Assembly: GCF_017874545.1 (NCBI RefSeq)
Contig: NZ_JAGGLT010000004.1
Span: 38,707-102,706 of the forward strand
Direction: 5' to 3'
Source of the DNA: Thermoanaerobacterium butyriciformans
GTDB lineage: Bacteria > Bacillota > Thermoanaerobacteria > Thermoanaerobacterales > Thermoanaerobacteraceae
DNA length: 64,000 nucleotides
Shown here: piece by piece, positions 26,492 to 38,002 of the stretch
Layout of the letters: each line of letters opens with the position of its first letter
Numbering within the stretch: the first letter of the stretch is position 1
Translations under genes and position numbers: made by a program
Notes under the pieces: model-generated
Told to the model about the DNA's origin: nothing
Database searches by the model: none
What the model saw: only the letters and a program-made list of their open reading frames with translations

Positions 26492-27397
26492 ATGGAATCC
26501 CATGCTTCAAATATTGGCAGTAAAGAAAAATATAATGATTCTAGCTATAAGAATAATTTATTTGCAAGAAATATAATAGGTAGATTCTTTATTGTTGCGT
26601 TTTTTGTTGTATTGAGCATAATTGCTTTATTTCCTTTATATTATTTAATTGTTAGTTCGTTCAAACCAGCGGATCAGTTGTTTACAACAGGACTTGATGC
26701 AACAATAAATTTAAAAGTTATGAATTTGAAAAATTATATTAGTTTGTTTGGAAGTCAAGGAGGCTTGTATTTGTCATGGTATAAAAATAGTCTTATCATT
26801 ACAATTTTAGGAACGATTTTGACGTTGCTATTATCATCAATGGTAGGATATGGACTGGCTGTTTATCAATTTAGAGGAAGAAATTTAATATTTACATTAG
26901 TTTTATTTATAATGATGGTACCTATGGAAATGCTTTTATTGCCTATGTATAAATTAATGGTTTCACTAAATTTATTAAATACTTATTGGGGCGTTATTTT
27001 ACCAGGTGTGGTATCCCCTACTGCGGTTTTCTTTTTTAGGCAATATGCAGCAGGACTGTCTAAAGATTTTATGGATGCAGCGAGAATAGATGGGTGCACT
27101 GAATTTGGCATATTTTGGAGAGTAATGGCTCCATTAATGATACCAGCATTTGGGGCAATGACAATACTTGTAGCATTGGGAAATTGGAACAATTTTTTGT
27201 GGCCTTTAATTGTTATGCGTACTGATCAAATGTTTACACTCCCTGTTGGATTAATGTCGTTACTAACGCCTTATGAAAGTAACTATAGTGTATTGTTGTC
27301 AGGTTCAGTATTATCAATATTACCAATAGTGATAATATATTTAATTAACCAAGAAGCATTTATGTCAGGACTGACTGTAGGTGGAATTAAAGGATAA
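26492..27397 (+). CDS. Sugar ABC permease (AraQ/MalG-like)
   Basis: A 301-residue CUT1 permease. It has a hydrophilic N-terminus of about 30 residues, six hydrophobic segments, the EAA loop MDAARIDGCTEFGIFWRVM and the usual C-terminal GLTVGGIKG ending. The ATG is 2 bases after the stop of the partner permease, with AGAGGAGG inside the upstream gene, so the pair is translationally coupled. Together with 24126 and 25581 it makes an importer for arabinan-derived oligosaccharides by context. Confidence 0.92.
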   Translation: MESHASNIGSKEKYNDSSYKNNLFARNIIGRFFIVAFFVVLSIIALFPLYYLIVSSFKPADQLFTTGLDATINLKVMNLKNYISLFGSQGGLYLSWYKNSLIITILGTILTLLLSSMVGYGLAVYQFRGRNLIFTLVLFIMMVPMEMLLLPMYKLMVSLNLLNTYWGVILPGVVSPTAVFFFRQYAAGLSKDFMDAARIDGCTEFGIFWRVMAPLMIPAFGAMTILVALGNWNNFLWPLIVMRTDQMFTLPVGLMSLLTPYESNYSVLLSGSVLSILPIVIIYLINQEAFMSGLTVGGIKG

Positions 27398-27442
27398 TAA
27401 ATTTTGTCAAAAAATATTAATAAAAAACAGGAGGAGATTTGA

Positions 27443-28957
<1,515 letters not shown>

Positions 28958-28963
28958 TTTTTT

Positions 28964-29001
28964 ATGGATAACCAAAATAAAAATGTTTTTTGGTTATCCA
29001 T
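28964..29001 (+). promoter_or_regulatory. Perfect 14-bp inverted repeat between GH51 and GH127 genes
   Basis: ATGGATAACCAAAA (28964-28977) is fully complementary to 28988-29001, loop of 10. On the plus strand no T run follows, so a processing or stabilising RNA structure is more likely than a complete terminator. Confidence 0.5.
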
Positions 29002-29035
29002 AAACTAAAGTTTGTAAAAAGGTATGGTGGTGATA

Positions 29036-30979
29036 ATGATTAATAATCAAAATTTCATATCATTGAAACAGGTTTCAATTAATAATGGTTTTTGGTCATA
29101 TTATATAAAACTAATAAAAGATGTGATGATACCATATCAATGGGAAGCATTAAATGATCGTGTTCCAGATGCTGAACCTAGCCATGTAATTAAAAATTTC
29201 AAGATAGCAGCTGGTGAAATACAGGGTGAATTTGCTGGGATGGTCTTTCAAGATAGTGATTTGTATAAATGGCTTGAAGCAGTAAGTTACAGTTTAATAG
29301 CTTATCCTGATGCTGAATTAGAAAAAACTGCTGATGAAGTTATTGAATTGATTGCAAAAGTTCAACAAAGTGACGGCTATTTAAATACTTATTTTACGAT
29401 TAAAGAACCTGATAAGAAGTGGACGAATTTAAGAGATTGTCATGAACTGTATTGTGCAGGTCATTTGATAGAAGCAGCAGTTGCTTATTATGAGGCAACA
29501 GGGAAGAAAAAATTGCTTGATGTAGCTTGTCGTTTTGCTGATCATATAGATTCAGTTTTTGGATCAGAACCACATAAGAAAAAAGGTTATCCTGGACATG
29601 AAGAGATTGAATTAGCATTAATAAAGTTATATAGGCTAACTAAGGAAGAAAAATATTTAAATTTAAGCAAATATTTTATTGATGAACGCGGTAAAAGACC
29701 GCTTTATTTTGAAATTGAAGCAAAAGAGAGAGGAAACACAAATTTCTTTGATTTATGGAATAAATTAGGGCCGAAATATTTTCAGGTTCATTTACCTGTA
29801 AGAGAACAAACTACAGCCGAAGGACATGCAGTTAGAGCTGTTTATTTGTATTCAGGTATGGCTGACGTGGCATTAGAGACAGGAGATAAAAGCTTAGTTA
29901 ATGCTTGCAAAAGATTATGGGATAATTTAACGAAGAAGAGAATGTATGTTACAGGAAGTATTGGCTCTATGTCAATAGGGGAGTCTTTAACTTTTGATTA
30001 TGATCTTCCTAATGATACTAATTATTCAGAGACATGCGCGTCTGTTGGACTTGTATTTTTTGCGCATAGGATGTTACAGATTGATCCTGATAGACAATAT
30101 TCTGATGTAATGGAGAGAGCTCTGTATAATACAGTTATAAGTGGTATGTCATTAGATGGTAAGAAATTCTTTTATGTAAATCCACTTGAAGTATGGCCAG
30201 AAGCTTGTGAAAAGAACAAAGTTAAGTCGCATGTAAAATATACAAGGCAACCATGGTTTGGATGTGCATGTTGTCCACCTAATATTGCGAGATTACTGAC
30301 ATCATTAGGTAAATATATATATTTTAAGAAAGACAAAGAGGTATTTGTGCATTTATATGTTGATAGCGAATTAAAAGAAGAGATTTCAGAAAATCAAGTA
30401 AGTATTAGACAAAGTACTCAATATCCATGGGATGAGAGGATAGATATAGAAGTTGATTGTGAGAAAGAAACAGAATTTACATTGTCTTTGAGAATACCTG
30501 GGTGGTGTAAAGAGGCTAAAATCAAAGTTAATAATGAAGAAATTGATTTAAATAGTGTTACAGTGAAAGGATATACGAAAATTAATCGCATATGGAAACA
30601 TGATAAGGTAGAAGTATATTTTTCAATGCCTGTTATGAGGATAAAAGCTAATCCTAATGTGAGAGAAGATGAGGGTAAAGTTGCTATTCAAAGAGGACCG
30701 ATTGTTTATTGCCTTGAGGAAATTGACAATGGTAAAAATTTAAATAATATTGTATTACCAACTGATAGTAAGTTCGAAATAAAAACAGATAAAGATTTAA
30801 ATAATGTATGTGTTATTGAGACAGTTGCTTTTAGAGAAAAATATGAAAATTGGAATGATGAACTGTACAAATCTGATGTAAAAGTTTCTTATGAAAAGAC
30901 ACGAATTAGATTTGTGCCATATTTTGTATGGGCAAATCGTATACCTGGGGAAATGGAAGTTTGGGTAAGGGAAAAGTAG
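29036..30979 (+). CDS. GH127 beta-L-arabinofuranosidase
   Basis: A 647-residue cytoplasmic enzyme of the GH127 family (HypBA1 type, formerly DUF1680). The zinc/cysteine site is complete: Glu332 and Cys334 in ETCASVG and Cys412-Cys413 in GCACCPPN, where Cys412 corresponds to the catalytic cysteine. It has the (alpha/alpha)6 barrel plus C-terminal beta domains by length. It removes terminal beta-L-arabinofuranose, found on extensin-type glycoproteins and some arabinan or rhamnogalacturonan-II side chains. I start it at 29036 since GGTGGTGAT precedes it; the ATG at 29024 lies in that site. Confidence 0.93.
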   Translation: MINNQNFISLKQVSINNGFWSYYIKLIKDVMIPYQWEALNDRVPDAEPSHVIKNFKIAAGEIQGEFAGMVFQDSDLYKWLEAVSYSLIAYPDAELEKTADEVIELIAKVQQSDGYLNTYFTIKEPDKKWTNLRDCHELYCAGHLIEAAVAYYEATGKKKLLDVACRFADHIDSVFGSEPHKKKGYPGHEEIELALIKLYRLTKEEKYLNLSKYFIDERGKRPLYFEIEAKERGNTNFFDLWNKLGPKYFQVHLPVREQTTAEGHAVRAVYLYSGMADVALETGDKSLVNACKRLWDNLTKKRMYVTGSIGSMSIGESLTFDYDLPNDTNYSETCASVGLVFFAHRMLQIDPDRQYSDVMERALYNTVISGMSLDGKKFFYVNPLEVWPEACEKNKVKSHVKYTRQPWFGCACCPPNIARLLTSLGKYIYFKKDKEVFVHLYVDSELKEEISENQVSIRQSTQYPWDERIDIEVDCEKETEFTLSLRIPGWCKEAKIKVNNEEIDLNSVTVKGYTKINRIWKHDKVEVYFSMPVMRIKANPNVREDEGKVAIQRGPIVYCLEEIDNGKNLNNIVLPTDSKFEIKTDKDLNNVCVIETVAFREKYENWNDELYKSDVKVSYEKTRIRFVPYFVWANRIPGEMEVWVREK

Positions 30980-31005
30980 TATATCCTATATAGAGAGGGG
31001 TTACG

Positions 31006-32421
31006 ATGAAACGAATAATATTTCTTATTTTGATGGGCTTGCTAAGCATAATTATGTCAGCATGTTCTAGCAGTAGTTCAAAAACAACCATAATATATCC
31101 CAAAGAACCTCCAAAAGATGATTTATATGATTCATCTATAATAAACGATGAATCAAAATGGGGAACAATGAACGTGCATGATCCATCAATTTTTAAAGAT
31201 GGGGATTGGTATTATATTTTTTCCACAGATGTGAAAGTAGGTGGAACACCACGTGCAGGAATACAAGTGCGCAAATCTAAGGATTTGATTCATTGGCAAT
31301 GGGTTGGATATGCTTTAGATGGAGTACCAAAAGAAGCCGAAGATTGGACTGGTGCAACAAATTTGTGGGCACCGGACGTTACTAAAATCGGTGATACGTA
31401 TTATTTGTATTATGTAGCATCTACATTTGGCACGAATCAATCATTTATAGGTTTGGCAACAAGTAAATCAATAGAAGGACCTTGGCAAGATCAAGGAGCT
31501 GTATTTAAATCTCAACAAGGTGATGAATGGAATGCTTTAGATCCTAATATTGTATACGCTGCTGATGGTACTATGTGGATGGATTTCGGTTCATTTTTTG
31601 GTGGAATATACATAGTACAGCTTGATCCAAAGACGGGAAAATTAATGAACAATGCTACGCCAAAGTTAATTGCAAGGCGTAGTGGAGCAGATGCAATTGA
31701 GGGACCATATATTATATACAATAAACAGCAGAAAAAATATTATTTATTTACATCTTTTGATTCGCTTTTTAGTGATTATAATGTTAGGGTATCACGTTCT
31801 GATAACATAGATGGACCATATGTAGACTTTAATGGCAATTTAATGACAGATACAAATGTTGATAGCGGTACAAAAATTTTAGGAAGTTATAAATTTGATG
31901 GGAATGATGGTTGGATAGCTCCAGGACATAATTCTGTACTAGTAGATGGAAATAACTATTATATTATACATCATGCAAGAGGAGAGAAAGATACAAATTG
32001 GCCGTATTTACATGTAAGAAAAATATTGTGGTCTGATGATGGTTGGCCTATGGTTTCACCAGAGCGTTATGCAGGAGAAACTGAACAGCAAATAAATAAA
32101 GATGAGATAATTGGGAAATGGGAAATTATAGAACTTGATAAAAATGTTAATTCTGAAGTAACATCTACTAAGATTGAATTGCTTAGAAATGGAAAAATCA
32201 ACACAAACGATAGCAAAGATCATTGGGAGTTTAGTGGCAAAAATACAATCAAATTATATTTTTATGATCCAGATCATGTGCAGAAGGGACAATACTGGGT
32301 TGAAACGGCTAAAATTATTCCAGCTTGGGATTGGGAAAATTGGAATCCAACTTTAGTATTCACAGGTTACGATCAGACTGGTACAGCAATATGGGGTAAA
32401 ATGGATAAAGAATCTAAATAA
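31006..32421 (+). CDS. GH43 extracellular arabinanase-like lipoprotein
   Basis: A 471-residue secreted lipoprotein: signal peptide with lipobox IMSAC (cysteine near 20), a Ser-rich linker, then a five-bladed GH43 domain (about 50-370). The base is Asp59 in VHDPSIF, the modulating Asp lies in LDPNIVY and the acid is Glu232 in IEGPYI. A C-terminal beta domain of about 100 residues matches the two-domain layout of endo-1,5-arabinanases such as Bacillus Abn2. It would cut arabinan at the cell surface to feed the importer at 24126-27397. It is the only plainly secreted hydrolase here. Start behind AGAGGGG. Confidence 0.9.
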   Translation: MKRIIFLILMGLLSIIMSACSSSSSKTTIIYPKEPPKDDLYDSSIINDESKWGTMNVHDPSIFKDGDWYYIFSTDVKVGGTPRAGIQVRKSKDLIHWQWVGYALDGVPKEAEDWTGATNLWAPDVTKIGDTYYLYYVASTFGTNQSFIGLATSKSIEGPWQDQGAVFKSQQGDEWNALDPNIVYAADGTMWMDFGSFFGGIYIVQLDPKTGKLMNNATPKLIARRSGADAIEGPYIIYNKQQKKYYLFTSFDSLFSDYNVRVSRSDNIDGPYVDFNGNLMTDTNVDSGTKILGSYKFDGNDGWIAPGHNSVLVDGNNYYIIHHARGEKDTNWPYLHVRKILWSDDGWPMVSPERYAGETEQQINKDEIIGKWEIIELDKNVNSEVTSTKIELLRNGKINTNDSKDHWEFSGKNTIKLYFYDPDHVQKGQYWVETAKIIPAWDWENWNPTLVFTGYDQTGTAIWGKMDKESK

Positions 32422-32474
32422 TTGCCAATAAGTTTTTCTCTAGATATAAAAGTGATAAAAAGTTTTATAAATTA

Positions 32475-32528
32475 GCAGGAATTTTTGATATGATGTAGAA
32501 TATAAATACTATAAATGTACGTACATTT
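32475..32528 (+). promoter_or_regulatory. SigH-like promoter plus perfect AraR-type operator before araA
   Basis: GCAGGAATT (32475-32483), 11 bases, GTAGAAT (32495-32501) matches SigH. The 16-bp perfect palindrome AAATGTACGTACATTT (32513-32528) begins 11 bases after the -10 and would cover the start of transcription. The arrangement repeats that at 22200 and 22365. No terminator is seen between the GH43 gene and this promoter, so araA may also be reached by read-through. Confidence 0.7.
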
Positions 32529-32589
32529 AAAAATACAGATAGATATATCCGAATGTATGACATTATTTTAATCCAAAGGAGTGATTATT

Positions 32590-33987
32590 GTGTACAAAGA
32601 TGAAAAGCCCAGGATAGGGTTTTTAGGTATTATGCAGGAGTTATACGATGATATGTTGCCAGGTATTACTGAAAGGCAAGAGATGTATGCACAACAAGTT
32701 ATAGACAGGTTAGGTGATATTGCGGATTTTTATTTCCCGGGTGCTGCAAAAAACAGAAATGATATAGAAAGAATAGTTAAGGAATTCAACGATAAAGATC
32801 TCGATGGAATAATGATCGTGATGCTGACATACGGACCAGCCACAAATCTTGTGAATGCACTAAGAAATAATAGACTTCCGATTATGCTGGCGAATATACA
32901 GCCAGAAAGCACTGTGACAGACGATTGGGATATGGGGGACTTGACCTACAACCAAGGTGTTCATGGTGCACAGGATACTTCAAATATTATTCTGAGAATG
33001 GGCATAACTTGTCCTGTTATAACAGAGGATTGGCATTCTGATGAATTTAAAGATTTTGTGAATGACTGGGCGAAGACTGTAAAGACAGTAAAAGCTTTGA
33101 GAAATATGAAGATAGCACAATTCGGAAGAATGCATGGCATGTATGACATAATGGGTGATGATGCAGCTTTTACAAGAAAATTAGGGCCGCAAATAAACCA
33201 AGAGTACATTGGTCAAGTTTTTAGATACATGGAAGAAGCTACTAATGAAGAAATCGACAAAGTAATAGAAGAAAACAAGAAGAACTTTTATATAGATCCT
33301 AAATTAAGTGATGAGAGCCATAGATATGCTGCAAGGCTTCAAATAGGATTTAAGAAATTGCTTGAGGAGAAAGGGTACTCTGGCTTTAGTGCTCACTTTG
33401 ATGTGTTTAAAGGCGATGGAAGATTTAAGCAGATACACATGATGGCAGCATCAAACTTGATGGCAGAAGGATATGGCTATGCGGCAGAGGGCGATGTAGT
33501 TACGGCAAGCCTGGTGGCAGCGGGTCATGTTTTGATAGGTGATGCACATTTTACTGAGATGTATGCGATGGATTTTAAGAGAGATTCAATTTTGATGAGC
33601 CACATGGGAGAGGGCAATTGGAAGATAGCCAGGAAGGATAGACCTATAAAATTAGTCGATCGAGAGCTTGGGATAGGAAAGCTTGATAATCCACCGACAG
33701 TTGTGTTTATGGCTCAACCAGGTATTGCGACGCTGGCATCGTTGGTGTCATTGGAAGGCGAAAAATATAGACTTGTTGTTTCAAAGGGAGAAATTTTGGA
33801 CACAGAAGAAGCAAAGAATATAGAGATGCCTTATTTCCATTTTAAACCTGAAAATGGAGTTAGAGAATGCCTTAATGGCTGGCTTAAAAATGGTGGTACA
33901 CATCATCAATGCTTGACATTAGGTGATGCTACTAAAAGATGGAAGCTTTTATGCGAATTATTAGATATCGAGTATGTTGAAGTGTAA
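32590..33987 (+). CDS. araA: L-arabinose isomerase (AraA family)
   Basis: A 465-residue sugar isomerase of the AraA family. Probable metal ligands are seen in [14 protein letters not shown] and GTHHQC, and AAEGDVVTA is typical of the central domain. It converts L-arabinose to L-ribulose, the first step before AraB (34001) and AraD (35664). GTG 32590 is used as start because AAAGGAG (32575-32581) is then at 8 bases. Length is near that of other bacterial AraA proteins (about 470-500), though the N-terminal half looks divergent from E. coli AraA. A related ketose specificity cannot be excluded. Confidence 0.82.
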   Translation: MYKDEKPRIGFLGIMQELYDDMLPGITERQEMYAQQVIDRLGDIADFYFPGAAKNRNDIERIVKEFNDKDLDGIMIVMLTYGPATNLVNALRNNRLPIMLANIQPESTVTDDWDMGDLTYNQGVHGAQDTSNIILRMGITCPVITEDWHSDEFKDFVNDWAKTVKTVKALRNMKIAQFGRMHGMYDIMGDDAAFTRKLGPQINQEYIGQVFRYMEEATNEEIDKVIEENKKNFYIDPKLSDESHRYAARLQIGFKKLLEEKGYSGFSAHFDVFKGDGRFKQIHMMAASNLMAEGYGYAAEGDVVTASLVAAGHVLIGDAHFTEMYAMDFKRDSILMSHMGEGNWKIARKDRPIKLVDRELGIGKLDNPPTVVFMAQPGIATLASLVSLEGEKYRLVVSKGEILDTEEAKNIEMPYFHFKPENGVRECLNGWLKNGGTHHQCLTLGDATKRWKLLCELLDIEYVEV

Positions 33988-34000
33988 AGGGGTTGATAAC

Positions 34001-35695
34001 ATGGCAAAATTTTCAATAGGTATCGATTACGGCACAGAATCTGCGAGGGCATTGCTTTTAAATCTTGATACAGCAGAGGAAGTAGCTTCTTCAACGATGA
34101 ACTATCCGCACGGAGTCATGGATGAGAGACTTCCAGACGGGACAGTATTGCCGCAGGATTGGGCATTAGAGCATCCTGATGATTATATAGAAGTTTTGAA
34201 AAAGATAATTCCAGATGTGATAATGAAATCTGGTGTAAATAAAGATGATGTCGTAGGTATTGGCATAGACTTTACAGCATGTACGATGCTTCCTATAAAA
34301 AAAGATGGTACGCCTTTATGCGATTTACCAGAATATAAGTCAAATCCACATGCGTATGTCAAACTGTGGAAGCATCACGCAGCACAGCCTGAGGCAAATA
34401 TGCTAAATAAGATTGCATCCGAAAGAGGAGAGGATTTCTTAGCAAGATATGGTGGAAAGATTTCCTCCGAATGGCTGATACCGAAGATATGGCAGATTTT
34501 AAATGAGGCTCCAGATGTTTATGAAGAGGCAGATAAATTCATAGAAGCGACTGATTGGGTGATATTGAAGCTTACAGGCAATGAAAGGAGAAATAGCTGT
34601 ACTGCAGGCTATAAAGCCATTTGGCACAAGAGAAAAGGGTATCCTTCAAATGAATTTTTTAAAGCATTGGATAAAAGGCTTGAAAATGTAGTAGATGAAA
34701 AGCTGTCAAGAGACATATACCCTTTAGGAACAAAAGCAGGTGAATTAACTGAGGAAATGGCTAATATGATCGGCTTAAAGCCTGGTATTGCTGTTGCTGT
34801 AGGCAATGTCGATGCACATGTTTCGCTGCCGGCAGTGGGCGTAGCATCTCCAGGAAAGATGGTCATGATAATGGGCACGTCTATATGCCATGTAGTCTTA
34901 GGCGACAAAGAAGTTGAAGTTCCTGGTATGTGTGGAGTAGTTGAAGACGGCATTGTGCCGGGATATTATGGATATGAAGCTGGACAGTCAGCGGTAGGGG
35001 ATATATTTGCGTGGTTTGTAGACAATTGCGTTCCAGATGGTTACAAAAAAGAAGCCGAAGAAAGAGGCATATCTGTACATCAGCTTTTGACAGAAAAGGC
35101 TTCAAAGTTAAAACCAGGAGAAAGCGGACTTCTTGCACTTGATTGGCTTAATGGAAATAGATCTGTCTTGGTTGATGCGGACCTTACTGGTTTGATTTTA
35201 GGATTGACACTCAGGACAAAACCTGAAGAAATATACAGAGCTTTGATAGAGTCAACAGCGTACGGTACACGCATGATAATAGATACATTCAATGAGTATG
35301 GTATAAAGATAGATGAACTTTACGCATGTGGTGGACTTCCTGAAAAAAATCCGATGCTTATGCAGATATACGCTGATGTGACAAACTTGGAGATAAAAGT
35401 TTCCAAGTCAAACCAGACGCCTGCGTTAGGTGCAGCAATGTTTGGTGCAGTTGCGGCAGGGAAGGAAAATGGTGGCTTTGATAGCATATTTGAAGCAGCT
35501 AAAGTAATACCAAAGTTGAAAGATGAAACATTCAAGCCTATCCTTGAAAATGTTGAAATTTACGAGAAGCTCTTTCAGGAGTACAAACTGCTCCATGACT
35601 ACTTTGGAAGAGGTGCAAATGATGTGATGAAAAGGCTTAAAAACATAAAAGAGGTGGTTTCAGATGTTAGAGAACCTAAAACAACGTGTATATAA
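34001..35695 (+). CDS. araB: Ribulokinase (FGGY family)
   Basis: A 564-residue FGGY carbohydrate kinase. The N-terminal phosphate loop [16 protein letters not shown] and the early segment [19 protein letters not shown] are typical of AraB. The C-terminal half has [19 protein letters not shown] and [10 protein letters not shown], the nucleotide-binding part. It phosphorylates L-ribulose with ATP. ATG 34001 follows AAAGGGGTTG, 13 bases after araA. Its last 32 bases overlap araD, so the two are translationally coupled. Length matches ribulokinases. Confidence 0.93.
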   Translation: MAKFSIGIDYGTESARALLLNLDTAEEVASSTMNYPHGVMDERLPDGTVLPQDWALEHPDDYIEVLKKIIPDVIMKSGVNKDDVVGIGIDFTACTMLPIKKDGTPLCDLPEYKSNPHAYVKLWKHHAAQPEANMLNKIASERGEDFLARYGGKISSEWLIPKIWQILNEAPDVYEEADKFIEATDWVILKLTGNERRNSCTAGYKAIWHKRKGYPSNEFFKALDKRLENVVDEKLSRDIYPLGTKAGELTEEMANMIGLKPGIAVAVGNVDAHVSLPAVGVASPGKMVMIMGTSICHVVLGDKEVEVPGMCGVVEDGIVPGYYGYEAGQSAVGDIFAWFVDNCVPDGYKKEAEERGISVHQLLTEKASKLKPGESGLLALDWLNGNRSVLVDADLTGLILGLTLRTKPEEIYRALIESTAYGTRMIIDTFNEYGIKIDELYACGGLPEKNPMLMQIYADVTNLEIKVSKSNQTPALGAAMFGAVAAGKENGGFDSIFEAAKVIPKLKDETFKPILENVEIYEKLFQEYKLLHDYFGRGANDVMKRLKNIKEVVSDVREPKTTCI

Positions 35696-36305
35696 AATGA
35701 ACATGATGCTTCCTAAAAACAATTTAGTCACAATGACAAGCGGCAATGTCAGCGGAAGGGATCCTGAGACAAATCTTGTAGTCATAAAGCCCAGTGGAGT
35801 TTTGTACGATGAAATGACGCCAGATGATATGGTAGTCGTGGATTTGGATGGCAATGTGGTTGAGGGTAAGCTAAAACCATCTGTCGATACTGCTACACAT
35901 CTTTACGTCTACAGGCATAGAAATGATGTAAACGGCATCGTCCATACGCACTCACCGTATGCTACAAGTTTTGCCGCACTTGGCCGGTCAATTCCGGTCT
36001 ATCTTACAGCTATTGCAGACGAGTTTGGATGCGCAATTCCTGTAGGGCCTTATGCCAAGATTGGCGGGGAAGAGATAGGAAAAGCCATCGTAGATTATAT
36101 AGGTGAAAGTCCTGCAATACTTATGAAAAATCACGGTGTTTTTACCATTGGCAATTCACCTGAAGCAGCCTTAAAAGCTGCTGTTATGGTAGAAGATACA
36201 GCTAAGACAGTGCACTTATCACTGCTTTTAGGTACACCTGATGTGATACCAGATGAAGAAGTGAAAAGAGCTCATGAAAGATATCTTACAAAATACGGTC
36301 AATGA
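35664..36305 (+). CDS. araD: L-ribulose-5-phosphate 4-epimerase (class II aldolase family)
   Basis: A 213-residue class II aldolase/epimerase. N-terminal [14 protein letters not shown] and [19 protein letters not shown] are AraD-like; zinc ligands are in VHTHSPYAT and MKNHGVF. It converts L-ribulose 5-phosphate to D-xylulose 5-phosphate for the pentose phosphate or phosphoketolase route. It begins inside araB (32-base overlap) after GAGGTGG. FucA-type aldolases share this fold; the close N-terminal match to AraD and the araB overlap favour epimerase, but the FucI-like gene downstream keeps the alternative open. Confidence 0.88.
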   Translation: MLENLKQRVYKMNMMLPKNNLVTMTSGNVSGRDPETNLVVIKPSGVLYDEMTPDDMVVVDLDGNVVEGKLKPSVDTATHLYVYRHRNDVNGIVHTHSPYATSFAALGRSIPVYLTAIADEFGCAIPVGPYAKIGGEEIGKAIVDYIGESPAILMKNHGVFTIGNSPEAALKAAVMVEDTAKTVHLSLLLGTPDVIPDEEVKRAHERYLTKYGQ

Positions 36306-36341
36306 AAAATATGATGTGAATTTAATGAAGGAGGATTTTGC

Positions 36342-37823
36342 ATGATAAACATACCAGAAGTTAAAGTAGGAATTGTAGCTACCAGTAGGGATTGTTTTCC
36401 AATCACTTTAAGTGAGAAAAGAAGAAATGCGGTAGTAAAAGCATGTATTGAAAAAGGCATATCTATAAATGAAGTTACCACAACTGTAGAAAATGAAATA
36501 GATGCAATGAATGCATTGAAAGAAGTTTACGACTTAGGTGTAAATGCACTTGTCGTATACCTTGGGAATTTTGGACCTGAAGGCCCAGAGACGATGCTTG
36601 CCCAAAAGTTTGACGGTCCAGTGATGTTTGTAGCTGCAGCGGAGGAGACAAAGGACAATCTTTACGATGGACGCGGAGATGCGTATTGTGGGATGCTTAA
36701 TGCGTCGTACAACATAAATTTAAGGAATTTAAGGGTTTATATACCGGAATATCCGGTTGGCTATGCAGACGAAATAGCTGATATGATATCAGATTTTAAA
36801 GATATTTCAAGAGTGGTGCTTGGACTTAAGAAACTAAAAATAATGAGCTTTGGTCCAAGACCGCAGGATTTCCTTGCATGCAACGCCCCTATAAAACCTT
36901 TGTACGATTTAGGAATTGAGATAATGGAGAACTCGGAATTAGATCTATTTGAATCATTCAACAATCATAAGGATGATAAAAGGATTCCAGATGTTGTAGA
37001 AGACATGGAAAAAGAATTAGGCGCAGGAAATAAGTACGGCGGCATATTGCCAAAACTTGCCCAGTATGAGCTGACTCTTAAAGATTGGGTAGAAAAAAAC
37101 ATTGGCGCATCAGAGTACGTTGTATTTGCAAATAAGTGCTGGCCAGCATTTCAGACACAGTTTGGATTTGTGCCATGCTTTGTAAATTCAAGGCTTGCAG
37201 CAAATGGCATACCTGTGGCTTGTGAGACAGACATTTACGGTGCACTTAGCGAGTACATCATAACATGCGCTACAGACTTGCCGGCTACGCTTCTTGATAT
37301 AAACAATACAGTGCCAAAGGATATGTACGAAAATAATAAGGAAATCATAGGAGATTATAAAAATAGCGATCTTTTTATGGGATTTCACTGTGGCAATACC
37401 AGCAGTTGCATGATGAAGAATTTCTCTATGAAGTATCAAAGAATAATGCACAGGTTGTTAGAGCCAGACAAAGAGCCTGATATAACGAGAGGAACATTAG
37501 AAGGGACTATAAGGCCTGGTGACATAACTTTGTTTAGGCTGCAAAGCACTGCAGATACTAAGCTTAGAAGTTATGTAGCAGAAGGAGAAGTGCTTGATAT
37601 AGATCCTATGTCATTTGGAAGCATTGGAGTGTTTGCGGTTAAAGAGATGGCTCGCTTTTACAGGCATGTATTGATAGAAAAGAATTTCCCGCATCATGTT
37701 GGCGTTGCATTTAAGCATGCGGGTAAAGTCTTGTACGCCGCTATGAAGCTATTAGGCATAGATGATGTTTCATTCAATCAACCAGCTTCAATGCTGTACA
37801 AAAACGAGAACCCATTTAAATAA
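36342..37823 (+). CDS. L-fucose isomerase-like protein
   Basis: A 493-residue protein of the FucI/AraA fold. It begins PEVKVGIVATSRDCFPITLSEKR, has segments such as ALVVYLGNFGPEGPE and FHCGNTSSC, and ends with conserved HHVGVAFKHAGK. True FucI is about 590 residues, so this is a shorter FucI-like member, of which many are unassigned. It is the last gene of the araA-araB-araD unit and is followed by a strong terminator. Possible roles: isomerase for L-fucose released by the GH29 enzyme, for D-arabinose or L-ribulose, or a second arabinose isomerase. The ATG follows GAAGGAGG. Confidence 0.8.
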   Translation: MINIPEVKVGIVATSRDCFPITLSEKRRNAVVKACIEKGISINEVTTTVENEIDAMNALKEVYDLGVNALVVYLGNFGPEGPETMLAQKFDGPVMFVAAAEETKDNLYDGRGDAYCGMLNASYNINLRNLRVYIPEYPVGYADEIADMISDFKDISRVVLGLKKLKIMSFGPRPQDFLACNAPIKPLYDLGIEIMENSELDLFESFNNHKDDKRIPDVVEDMEKELGAGNKYGGILPKLAQYELTLKDWVEKNIGASEYVVFANKCWPAFQTQFGFVPCFVNSRLAANGIPVACETDIYGALSEYIITCATDLPATLLDINNTVPKDMYENNKEIIGDYKNSDLFMGFHCGNTSSCMMKNFSMKYQRIMHRLLEPDKEPDITRGTLEGTIRPGDITLFRLQSTADTKLRSYVAEGEVLDIDPMSFGSIGVFAVKEMARFYRHVLIEKNFPHHVGVAFKHAGKVLYAAMKLLGIDDVSFNQPASMLYKNENPFK

Positions 37824-37832
37824 GATGTTTTT

Positions 37833-37874
37833 AAATTATCACCTGTTTAGATAATTTCAGGTGATAATTTTATT
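37833..37874 (+). terminator. Terminator of the araA-B-D-fucI-like operon
   Basis: A perfect 13-bp stem (37833-37845 with 37858-37870) with a 12-base loop, followed by a short T-rich tract. Confidence 0.85.
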
Positions 37875-38002
37875 ACCTTATTTTAAATAATAAAATAATT
37901 GTGACGAATATTTTATAAATATTTTGTCGGATTTGGAATTTAGTTATATTCTAAGTAAGCGATATAATTATATATAGGTAGATATGATGTGAGGGAGGAT
38001 GT

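Noticed and set aside
34609..35535. Long minus-strand open frames inside araB
   Set aside because: They mirror the coding frame of a well supported kinase, have no ribosome sites and show no protein motifs.
37875..38002. AraR-type operator in front of araR
   Set aside because: The region has an AT-rich palindrome (AATATTTTATAAATATT) but no TGTACGTACA core, so autoregulation is not claimed.
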